DNA from: Desulfoplanes sp.
Lineage (GTDB): Bacteria > Desulfobacterota > Desulfovibrionia > Desulfovibrionales > Desulfomicrobiaceae
Length of the DNA stretch: 13,106 bases
Assembly: GCA_028708105.1 (NCBI GenBank)
Contig: JAQVZR010000021.1
Location: forward strand, 1-13,106
Reading direction: 5' to 3'
How positions within the stretch are numbered: the stretch's first letter is position 1; every line of letters starts with the position of its first letter. Below are positions 8,010 through 13,106 of this stretch, one piece after another. A program made the position numbers and the translations under genes. Below the pieces are notes generated by a model that was not told where the DNA came from, ran no database searches, and saw only the letters and a list, made by a program, of their open reading frames with translations.

Positions 8010-8744
8010 CTATTTGGAGATCATCTCCTGCCAGAATCGATAGAACGCTTCCAATTCGGTTATCCTCGCATCCCTGTCCGGAATTTTTTCCAGGGTCAGG
8101 GCAAGCAAGGTTCTCCATCCAGCATCCGGGGGTTCGCTGGCAAGGGCGTTCATTTTGAAAACGACATCGAACGCACCTAATTTGCTGAATTCCGGCCAAA
8201 AGCTGGCGAACTGTGTTTCTTCCTCTTCGCATATCCTCTGACATCCGTAGACTTCCAGGAGAAATTCCTCCCGGCTCAGCAGGGGTTCTTCGGGGAAGTC
8301 ATTTTCCACAACCATCTCATGATACTCTTCATAGCTAAAGATGGCATTTTCCACTTTTCTGACCACGGAAAAATCAGCCGTCTTTCCGAAATCTTCCGGA
8401 AACTCATACATCGGATAGCGCATCATCTCCTGCTCATACAACCCCCCAGTATCTCCGATACGCAAACCGTTCAGAACCTTATATCCTTCCGGATCGTCCC
8501 GGAGCTTCTGCTGTTCGGGGGTCAGTTCGGGAATATTTGCGGGAAGATACTCGGCCAGCCAGGAAAAATACTCTTCATCCGGGATATCATACCATGGTCT
8601 GCCGTCACTGGTTTCGGGGAAAGCATTCATGCGGTAATCTTTCTGGAGAACAAATCCAAAAAGTGTCATCCATTCCGGCCACGGGATTTCATATTTTCCG
8701 GCAATCAGCCCCATAGGGACTCTTCCGGCAAATCCGTTTTTCAT
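8010..8744 (-). CDS. Hypothetical acidic protein, 244 aa
   Basis: I do not recognise this protein. ATG 8744 is preferred over the TTG at 8765 because GGAGG stands close before it. The product is soluble-looking, without signal peptide or membrane span, and strongly acidic (for example EEEET, DIPDEEYF, ELTPEQQ). It is rich in Trp, Tyr and Phe. No catalytic motif is evident. The frame ends with TAG; 20 more sense codons follow before the next stop but look like ordinary downstream sequence. It lies on the same strand as the GmrSD-type gene, 218 bp upstream of it, so co-transcription is possible. Its 5' end abuts a fragment of a permease gene (8755-8859) in a different frame, so the gene may have arrived by recombination. 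Composition resembles an immunity or phage-inhibitor type small protein only in being acidic, which is no basis for a function. Confidence 0.7.
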   Translation of the reverse strand: MKNGFAGRVPMGLIAGKYEIPWPEWMTLFGFVLQKDYRMNAFPETSDGRPWYDIPDEEYFSWLAEYLPANIPELTPEQQKLRDDPEGYKVLNGLRIGDTGGLYEQEMMRYPMYEFPEDFGKTADFSVVRKVENAIFSYEEYHEMVVENDFPEEPLLSREEFLLEVYGCQRICEEEETQFASFWPEFSKLGAFDVVFKMNALASEPPDAGWRTLLALTLEKIPDRDARITELEAFYRFWQEMISK

Positions 8745-8754
8745 ATTCCCTCCA

Positions 8755-8859
8755 TAAACCTGCAAGATAAAGAAGAAGTATTCTTACAGTTCCACCACCA
8801 ATACCAAACATACCACTCATAAAACCGGTAAAAAGACCAACACTTATATAAATTATACT
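8755..8859 (-). pseudogene. N-terminal fragment of a TauE/SafE-type membrane permease
   Basis: Reading the minus strand from 8859 gives about 35 residues ending in SGMFGIGGGTVRI, followed by LLLYLAGL. This matches the first-helix signature of TauE/SafE sulfite/sulfonate exporters as I know it (LSGxxGIGGGxVRIPxL). The frame is closed upstream by TAA at 8860-8862. Downstream it enters the start region of the 244-aa gene in another frame and ends within about 20 codons. Only one of the usual seven or eight helices is present, so this is a dead fragment. It sits directly between the 244-aa gene and the MITE-like element, which begins 6 bp upstream. Confidence 0.65.
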
Positions 8860-8865
8860 TTATAT

Positions 8866-9064
8866 TAAACCAAACCCAGTTTCAGACCCATAGTTTTCGA
8901 ACAGGTTATCACTGTTCAATTCTTTTTTCACCGCGAAGGGCACGAAGGGACGCGAAGGGTGAAGAATCTGGGATAGATTGGGCTTTGTTTTGTTGCTTTT
9001 CTTCGCGTTTCTTAGCGTTCTTCGCGGTGAAAAAAACTCAATCCCTCAAACGTGGTTTGGTTTA
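8866..9064. mobile_element. MITE-like palindromic element, 199 bp
   Basis: The ends are perfect 11-bp inverted repeats, TAAACCAAACC at 8866-8876 and GGTTTGGTTTA at 9054-9064. Inside, two 35-base arms (8923-8957 and 9001-9035) are inverted copies matching at 29 of 35 positions. They carry the CACCGCGAAG...ACGCGAAG motif seen in scattered repeats of many bacterial genomes. No coding capacity for a transposase is present, so it would be non-autonomous. No clear target-site duplication was seen. Its left part recurs at 10918-11004. It lies exactly between a permease fragment and the stop codon of a KilA-N-like fragment. Confidence 0.65.
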
Positions 9065-9226
9065 TCATAACTTTTTAGCTTTCAATAATCTTATACCATT
9101 TATATTTTGTATTTTCATTTGTTGAATGGCAGTGTCATTCAAAATTATGAGGCGTTCTGCCTGAGATAGAACTTTATGGAAGAAATGAGCATTCAACGCT
9201 TCAAGGTTGGCCAAGTAGACAAATTG
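9065..9226 (-). pseudogene. C-terminal fragment resembling a KilA-N-domain protein (fragment 2)
   Basis: The minus strand from 9226 reads QFVYLANLEALNA, then LSQAERLIILNDTAIQQMK, and ends with TGA at 9065-9067, 53 residues in all. This resembles the conserved C-terminal region of KilA-N-domain (phage-type DNA-binding) proteins. No start codon is available: the frame is closed by TGA about 12 bases before the match. The N-terminal DNA-binding part is missing. The stop codon touches the right end of the MITE-like element. The identification rests on remembered family consensus. Confidence 0.6.
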
Positions 9227-9685
9227 AAAAACAAAAATTCAAAAAATCGCTATCACAGTCTGACATTGATGTTAATACACCCTGCCAACTGATTTTCGGC
9301 AAAAACCCTACCATGGAACCCTACCATCACCCGGCGGCACACTGTAGACCACGTACTCCATCAAAATGAATCAGGCGCACAAAGAGACTATGGAAAAAAT
9401 AGCCTAAAATATGCCGTAATCATAATATATTCAAAAAAATAAAACGGAATATTTCGACCGAACATACTCGAAAGGGGGGATACTTTCGGGAATCACACGT
9501 AGGGGAAAACACGGTACGTGATCGTGGAAAAAGGGAGGGGGATTGAACTCTAGGTAGGGTTAAAAATAATTCTTTTTGATCGACAGGAATGGTCCATCTG
9601 ATTCCGGATTATGCGGGGAACGCCCTAGGATATACGGGGAGAGGCTAAGGGGCAAACGGACGCGAGCTTCCTCCCTTGCGGCCAT
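9227..9685. other. Gene-free interval
   Basis: About 460 bp in which I find no gene on either strand. It contains a short direct repeat CCCTACCATGG / CCCTACCATC near 9307-9327 and an imperfect inverted repeat ATCACACGTA / TACGTGAT (9492-9522). A G-rich plus-strand stretch runs from about 9470 to 9660. The frame open at 9576-9917 on the plus strand has no recognisable content and runs antisense to a KilA-N-like fragment. Confidence 0.5.
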
Positions 9686-9703
9686 GGGGTCTAACCCGAA
9701 TGG
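9686..9703 (-). repeat. REP-like element, copy C
   Basis: On the minus strand this reads CCATTCGGGTTAGACCCC, matching copies A and B except for the central bases. It stands exactly where the KilA-N-like fragment 1 loses its match, and its TAG ends that frame. Confidence 0.55.
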
Positions 9704-9869
9704 GCATTCAACGTTTCAAGGTTGCCCAGGCAGATCAGTTGGGAGACATTGGCCTCATCACGGATATTCCCTTTTTCCCCGGATTTTTATCCCGCCACTG
9801 CCTGGCGGTTTTGCCGAACAGGGCCATGTTCAGCAGATCCGCCTCGGTGGCATAGATGACATTGATCTG
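9691..9869 (-). pseudogene. Frameshifted C-terminal fragment resembling a KilA-N-domain protein (fragment 1)
   Basis: From 9869 the minus strand reads QINVIYATEADLLNMALFG, then KTARQWRDKNPGKKG. The match then continues in a second frame as GNIRDEANVSQLICLGNLET followed by LNA, and ends at TAG 9691-9693 inside a REP-like copy. This follows the consensus of the C-terminal region of KilA-N-type proteins as I remember it. The frame change falls at the AAAAAGGG run near 9768-9776. The N-terminal DNA-binding domain is absent. The last 13 residues are homologous to the first 13 of fragment 2, so these are two copies of one region and not two consecutive pieces. Confidence 0.65.
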
Positions 9870-9913
9870 GCTATGAGAAAGGGTTGGGGGAAAGAACAGA
9901 GAGGGCGCGCAGA

Positions 9914-9942
9914 TTGACAGGAAATACCAATGTGATTAATAT
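9914..9942 (+). promoter_or_regulatory. Sigma70-type promoter of the toxin-antitoxin operon
   Basis: TTGACA (9914-9919), a 17-bp spacer and TAATAT (9937-9942) lie 32 bp before the antitoxin ATG. The -35 is a perfect consensus. The -10 overlaps the palindromic operator, which fits autorepression. Confidence 0.7.
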
Positions 9943-9959
9943 TTGATAATTATCAAATA
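9940..9959. promoter_or_regulatory. Palindromic operator of the toxin-antitoxin operon
   Basis: TATTTGATAATTATCAAATA is a perfect 20-bp palindrome overlapping the -10 box and ending just before the AAAGGAG ribosome site. Type II antitoxins of this class bind such palindromes, alone or with the toxin, to repress their own operon. Confidence 0.7.
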
Positions 9960-9973
9960 AAAGGAGAATAATT

Positions 9974-10243
9974 ATGCCTCTAGTCAGCTATCTTTCTGCA
10001 ACCACCTTGTCCAAACAGACATCGGCAACGTTGGATTCCCTTGATAGTGGAGAGCTCGACACCATGATCATCATGAAAAATAACACCCCCAAGGCGGTGC
10101 TGCTTTCCATGGAAGCTTACGAGACCATGGTGGAAGAACTCGAAGACCTGCGGCTGGAAGCCATTGCCCAAAGCCGGGTCAGGAGTTTTGATCCCAACAG
10201 GGCCTTGACCCACGAAGCCATGATGGAAAAATTTGCCAAATGA
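9974..10243 (+). CDS. relB: Phd/YefM/RelB-type antitoxin
   Basis: An 89-aa antitoxin expected to bind and neutralise the RelE-like toxin encoded next to it and to repress the operon. The N-terminal half (to about residue 50) has the Phd/YefM pattern, including IIMKNNTPKAVLLSMEAYE, which is usual for the DNA-binding dimer part. The acidic C-terminal half is the expected flexible toxin-binding part. ATG 9974 is preceded by AAAGGAG with good spacing. The stop TGA overlaps the toxin ATG by four bases (ATGA), implying translational coupling. It appears intact, unlike its neighbours, as expected for a plasmid- or island-stabilising module. The exact family name (RelB, YefM or Phd) is less sure than the role. 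Confidence 0.88.
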   Translation: MPLVSYLSATTLSKQTSATLDSLDSGELDTMIIMKNNTPKAVLLSMEAYETMVEELEDLRLEAIAQSRVRSFDPNRALTHEAMMEKFAK

Positions 10244-10524
10244 CATGGTCAGTAATCTATCATCACGGAGTGGAGGAGGATCTCGAAGGAATCGGAAAAT
10301 CCATGGCCCGAAGAGTTCTCAAGGCGATCGAGAAAAAATTGACAAAAGCTCCCCTCGCCTACGGCATGCCGCTGTCCGGGAACCTAGCCGACTTTCGGAA
10401 ATTGAGGGTCGGGGACTGCCGTGTTGTGTATCAGGTTATCGGGACTGAAGTTGTCGTATATGTTCTGGCAGTCGGATTTCGACGGAACAAGGATGTTTAC
10501 AAGATCGCAGGAAAAAGGGAATAA
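10240..10524 (+). CDS. relE: RelE/ParE-superfamily toxin
   Basis: A 94-aa toxin of the RelE fold; RelE toxins cleave mRNA in the ribosomal A site. The family signature FRKLRVGDCRVVYQV (about 72-86 region, basic) is followed by VVYVLAVGFRRNKDVY. The basic residues in these segments are those used for RNA binding and cleavage in RelE. The start overlaps the antitoxin stop (ATGA). Length is usual. A ParE-type gyrase activity is possible, but the RVGDYRVVY-type strand with trailing RRxxVY fits RelE better. Confidence 0.88.
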   Translation: MTWSVIYHHGVEEDLEGIGKSMARRVLKAIEKKLTKAPLAYGMPLSGNLADFRKLRVGDCRVVYQVIGTEVVVYVLAVGFRRNKDVYKIAGKRE

Positions 10525-10602
10525 TTCCGAAAAATTCCAAGCAAACCACAGGAGTGTTTAACCTGAGAAAAGAAGAAAATACCTTTCTCCTTAAAATATG
10601 AA

Positions 10603-10625
10603 TATAATTCTATGGAACTCCATAG
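10603..10625 (+). promoter_or_regulatory. TATAAT box joined to a 16-bp inverted repeat
   Basis: TATAAT (10603-10608) is followed at once by CTATGGA-AC-TCCATAG (10610-10625), 7-bp perfect arms. It looks like a -10 box with an operator or start-site hairpin, but no good -35 is present and no plus-strand gene follows, so function is uncertain. Confidence 0.25.
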
Positions 10626-10696
10626 CCTTACCGCGAGAGAATACTATGACATAAGGCAATATTCGATTGCGTTACAACACGATTAATTACCGTTTT

Positions 10697-10990
10697 TCAA
10701 TTGCCCCTTTTGTACGCCGAATCATGATCCGGATGCAGTGACAATATACGCAGGTACTCCCCTTCACTGCAACCTATACCCCGAAACCCCTTACCCTCCC
10801 TGAAGCTGTAAAGCCTTGCTCCGGATGGTCCCTGTTTGGACAAAATCATTTCCCATTTGAGCCCCTGATCGGCATATATCTGCGGCCACGTCATTTTGGA
10901 CATCTTCCGGAGTGTAGTTAAACCATATATGGACCCATAGTTTTCGAACAGGTTATCACTGTTCAATTCTTTTCTCACCGCAAAGAGCAC
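10697..10990 (-). pseudogene. Small conserved protein with its 5' end replaced by a repeat
   Basis: The frame of 97 codons begins at GTG 10990, but the first 19 codons or so lie inside a copy of a repeat found also at 8885-8957. The rest, MSKMTWPQIYADQGLKWEMI followed by a basic middle and ending RILSLHPDHDSAYKRGN, resembles a family of small proteins I recall with a C-terminal LHPDHDSAY motif, of unproven, perhaps RelE/HigB-like, function. The original start and N-terminus appear lost. Whether the GTG in the repeat now drives expression is unknown, and no clear ribosome site precedes it. TGA stop at 10697-10699. Confidence 0.5.
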
Positions 10991-11004
10991 GAAGGAACGC
11001 GAAG
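10918..11004. repeat. Half copy of the MITE-like element
   Basis: Bases 10932-11004 match 8885-8957 at 69 of 73 positions in the same orientation. A TTAAACCA end (10918-10925) corresponds to the left terminus of the full element. The right arm and right terminus are absent, so this is a truncated copy. It supplies the 5' end of the reading frame at 10697-10990. Confidence 0.75.
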
Positions 11005-11489
11005 AAAGACAAAAAAATCAATATGCCTCGTAACTATTCTCAGGCTGTCAGTTTTTTTCTAATAAATTGATAAAGATGGCACCCAATGGCTGCCAGGATA
11101 GTAGATTCCGCAATCCACTCTGCGCAAGTCCTTCTGGCCAAGATGTTTATTTCATCTGAAAATTGTTTAGAGGCACATGTTATAATAACCAAAAGAAATG
11201 ACCACATCCCGTATCCATTTTCCGATTGGGTTATGGTCACCTTGAAAACTAAAAATCCTGTAGTTGATACGAAAAAAACCGTAGAAAATGCGGGAAAAAA
11301 GGGGAGACAGAAAAAAAAGGGATAGAGGAGACGGAGAGACGGGAGACGGACAGTCACAACCTGCCTTTGCTCTTCCAGACCTTTGTGATTGACAAATGAC
11401 GGTTGGTGGATAGAAATCGTCGTGGTCGTTGGTCACCCATCATCCGCGGTTTTCCAGCAACGGCGTCGTCAGTCCGCGTCACGGTCTGG
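11005..11489. other. Gene-free interval with polypurine tract
   Basis: About 480 bp without a gene I can support. A minus-strand frame at 11040-11357 encodes a hydrophobic then helical-looking segment ending IRKKLTA, but its start region is a reverse image of the polypurine tract and no family is recognisable. A second minus frame at 11167-11436 is likewise unconvincing. Confidence 0.45.
11293..11352 (+). repeat. Polypurine tract with GAGACGG triplication
   Basis: About 60 bases are nearly all purine on the plus strand. The 7-mer GAGACGG occurs three times at 11328-11334, 11336-11342 and 11343-11349. Such tracts can form triplex-type DNA or vary in copy number. Confidence 0.6.
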
Positions 11490-11528
11490 ATGAACCACAC
11501 CAACATTTCACCCCGGTGCTATTGCAGT

Positions 11529-11969
11529 ATGTCGGCTATGGATACTCATATATATCGTCCCCTGGTTTTTCTGCTGCTGAGCTTCTTGCTCATGCCTACG
11601 AATCCTGGTCATGCGGCGACAAACCATCAGTTCCTGAGCCATCACCAGGGTCCCATTGCCTTTTTCCCTGCCCTCAACGAAGAAGCTCCATCTGAAGCTT
11701 TCAGACTTGGCGAATCCAGTCCGTGTTCCAACTTCCCATCGTCGGCAACAGCTCTTCTCCCGGCTGCAATTTCAATAGATTGCAACGGGAGGATTGTACC
11801 CTTTCGTGCGGGATACGGTGATCGCCTTATCCCCAATCTCGGGGCAGAATCCATAGCGATCAGGGCCTCCCCGTTCCATGGCGTGATAATATCATCATTG
11901 ATCATTGTACCCGGGCGTTCAGTCGCCCGAGATGAACTTGATTTTCATGGAACAACGGAGGTTGTATGA
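11529..11969 (+). CDS. Possible exported protein of unknown function
   Basis: From ATG 11529 the frame gives 146 residues. The first 30 look like a signal peptide: a charged start, then a hydrophobic core (LVFLLLSFLLM) and a PGHAA end suited to signal peptidase I. The mature part has two Cys (CSNF and DCNG) that could form a disulfide, and no recognisable domain. The frame is open further upstream (TTG 11403, ATG 11490) and ATG 11538 is another option; none has a clear ribosome site, which weakens the call. Its TGA stop overlaps the start of the 56-aa gene by four bases (ATGA), supporting that it is translated. A hairpin CGGGCG-TTCAGT-CGCCCG lies within its last part. Confidence 0.45.
   Translation: MSAMDTHIYRPLVFLLLSFLLMPTNPGHAATNHQFLSHHQGPIAFFPALNEEAPSEAFRLGESSPCSNFPSSATALLPAAISIDCNGRIVPFRAGYGDRLIPNLGAESIAIRASPFHGVIISSLIIVPGRSVARDELDFHGTTEVV
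11912..11929 (+). promoter_or_regulatory. GC-rich hairpin upstream of the 56-aa gene
   Basis: CGGGCG-TTCAGT-CGCCCG forms a perfect 6-bp stem with a 6-base loop, 36 bp before the ATG of the small membrane protein. No T-run follows, so it is not a simple terminator. It could modulate translation of the downstream gene; this is inference. Confidence 0.35.
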
Positions 11970-12136
11970 ACAAGATCAATTCCCCTTCGTCCAATGACGA
12001 ACAGATGCGCACTTCAAATCCTGAAATCGCCATCGCCAACAGAAAACGCACCAACAGAGAACAACTCATTGCCGGCTTGAAGATGGCCGTCATCGCCAGC
12101 ATCTTTCTGCTGGCGATCTGGCTGCTTGAGAGATAG
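11966..12136 (+). CDS. Small single-span membrane protein, 56 aa
   Basis: ATG 11966 is preceded by an excellent ACGGAGG site. The product has a polar, charged N-terminus of about 36 residues (rich in Asn, Arg and Ser) and one hydrophobic helix near the C-terminus (about 39-54, MAVIASIFLLAIWLL) ending in ER. It would sit in the inner membrane with the N-terminus probably in the cytoplasm, since Arg/Lys precede the helix. I do not recognise a family. The ATGA overlap with the upstream frame suggests an operon of an exported protein and a small membrane protein. Stop codon TAG. Confidence 0.65.
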   Translation: MNKINSPSSNDEQMRTSNPEIAIANRKRTNREQLIAGLKMAVIASIFLLAIWLLER

Positions 12137-12287
12137 GCGATCCAACCGCTTCATGGCTTTATCAAAATCAAAATGTCGATGTCATAAAAATTCTACAAGG
12201 AAGCAGTAGGCTTATTCAGTTAATACCACGATTGGTAACCCTCGTTTCAAAAGTTCCAAAATACAGCAAGCGCTCAAAGGAAATGAG

Positions 12288-13037
12288 ATGGAAAAAAAAT
12301 ATGTGGATGTCTTAGTGATAGAAGACAGTAAAACGCTCTGTATTGTCCTGGGACGCATGCTGGAAGAAAACGGATTCTCATACACAACCGCAGCTTCGGC
12401 GTATGAAGCCCTGGAACTTTTGAAAACGATTGAGCCTCGGATGCTGATCGCGGACTATGTCATGCCGGGTATGGACGGGGTGGAATTGTTACGATCCTTT
12501 TGTCAGACAAATGTTCCGCCTTTTTATCCTCTTCTTTTTTCAGGTGCTGAGAATCCTGCAGTGGACAAGCTGGCTCTCTCGTCCGGTTTTGCAGAGTGTA
12601 TCCATAAATCCGAGGGATTGGATTATCTTTTGGCCCGTGTTAGAGAGGTTTTGATGGGTGATAATCAGAAAAAAGATTTTGTTCTTATTGTTGAGGACAG
12701 TATCAGTCAGGCCACACGCTTACGCTATATGATCGAAAAGGCAGGGTTGCCGTGCCAGCTTGCACGTGATGGCCGGGATGCTCTGGATCTGATGGCAGGC
12801 AGCAGGCCCCAATTAGTGGTAAGTGATATCCGTATGCCGAACATGGACGGTTTTGCTCTGTGCACCGCCATGAAGGCGGATTCTGCATTACGCAGTATCC
12901 CTGTTGTACTTATGACCTCCCTGGCTTCGCTGAAGGATATTACCGGGGCGCTCCAGGTGGGTGCAGACTATTATTTTCCTAAAGATGCCGATGACAGTTA
13001 TATTGTATCCAAACTAAAAAAACTTTTTGGAGACTAG
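12288..13037 (+). CDS. Response regulator with two receiver domains
   Basis: A 249-aa cytoplasmic protein made of two CheY-like receiver domains with no output domain. Receiver 1 (about 6-123) has acidic pair E12/D13, phospho-acceptor D56 (ADYVMPGMDG), S85 and K107. Receiver 2 (about 131-248) has E136/D137, D180 (SDIRMPNMDG), T210 and K232. All residues needed for phosphorylation are present in both. It may act as a phosphorelay hub, or serve a histidine kinase encoded just downstream, outside the window. ATG 12288 has AAGGAA six bases upstream. The gene ends with TAG at the natural end of the second receiver, but the same frame stays open for the remaining 23 codons of the window. No promoter is obvious in the 150 bp upstream. 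Confidence 0.9.
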   Translation: MEKKYVDVLVIEDSKTLCIVLGRMLEENGFSYTTAASAYEALELLKTIEPRMLIADYVMPGMDGVELLRSFCQTNVPPFYPLLFSGAENPAVDKLALSSGFAECIHKSEGLDYLLARVREVLMGDNQKKDFVLIVEDSISQATRLRYMIEKAGLPCQLARDGRDALDLMAGSRPQLVVSDIRMPNMDGFALCTAMKADSALRSIPVVLMTSLASLKDITGALQVGADYYFPKDADDSYIVSKLKKLFGD

Positions 13038-13106
13038 TCTCGGGAAGAAGGGGATGCGTCTGCTTTTACCGTGGCAGCTATGGATAAAGAGTTTTCCCTT
13101 TCCGTC

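Noticed and set aside
7912..8244. Minus-strand frame of 110 codons overlapping the 244-aa gene
   Set aside because: Mostly a shifted frame of the better supported gene at 8010-8744, with Cys- and Arg-rich random-looking sequence.
9576..9917. Plus-strand frame of 113 codons
   Set aside because: Antisense to the KilA-N-like fragment and crossing a REP-like copy; no ribosome site or recognisable motif.
8885..11004. The two similar repeat copies as the start of a CRISPR array
   Set aside because: Only two copies about 2 kb apart with imperfect identity and internal palindromes; no regular spacers or cas genes.
36..13037. Genome-wide recoding of TAG as a sense codon
   Set aside because: At least four frames in the window use TAG at plausible natural ends, so only local read-through in res remains worth testing.

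Overview
The window looks like an accessory defence island in a bacterial chromosome, probably from a Desulfobacterota/Deltaproteobacteria-type or similar Gram-negative. That placement is inference only: no rRNA or tRNA gene is present. The left 8 kb is a compact minus-strand block of restriction genes. The middle 3 kb is a patchwork of gene fragments and small repeats. The right end holds a toxin-antitoxin pair, two small unknown genes and a two-receiver response regulator.

Positions 1-5565 (minus strand, read right to left) hold three genes in series: an SNF2-like helicase of 949 aa, a type III-like adenine methyltransferase (mod, 692 aa) and the 5' part of a type III restriction subunit (res). 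The res frame is stopped by an amber codon at 36-38, yet recognisable res sequence resumes in the same frame right after it and runs off the window. The restriction subunit is therefore either dead or needs read-through, while methyltransferase and helicase look intact. Upstream, at 5977-7791, lies a GmrSD-type (DUF262 + HNH) type IV restriction protein. An unrecognised acidic 244-aa protein follows at 8010-8744.

Positions 8745-11004 are a small gene graveyard. They contain an N-terminal scrap of a TauE/SafE-type permease, a 199-bp palindromic MITE-like element with 11-bp perfect terminal inverted repeats, and two C-terminal scraps resembling KilA-N-type proteins (one frameshifted). An intact relBE-like toxin-antitoxin operon with a strong promoter and a 20-bp palindromic operator sits among them. 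A half copy of the MITE-like element is fused to the 5' end of a small conserved gene. A short REP-like sequence (CCATTCGGG...GACCCC) occurs three times, at gene or fragment boundaries.

Positions 11005-13106 contain about 480 bp without a clear gene (including a polypurine tract), a possible exported protein whose stop overlaps the start of a 56-aa single-span membrane protein, and a tandem-receiver response regulator. The reading frame of that regulator stays open after its amber stop to the window end.

The most notable points are the three-gene helicase-Mod-Res arrangement with a type IV enzyme beside it, the amber codon inside res, and the mosaic of repeats that ends or re-starts reading frames.
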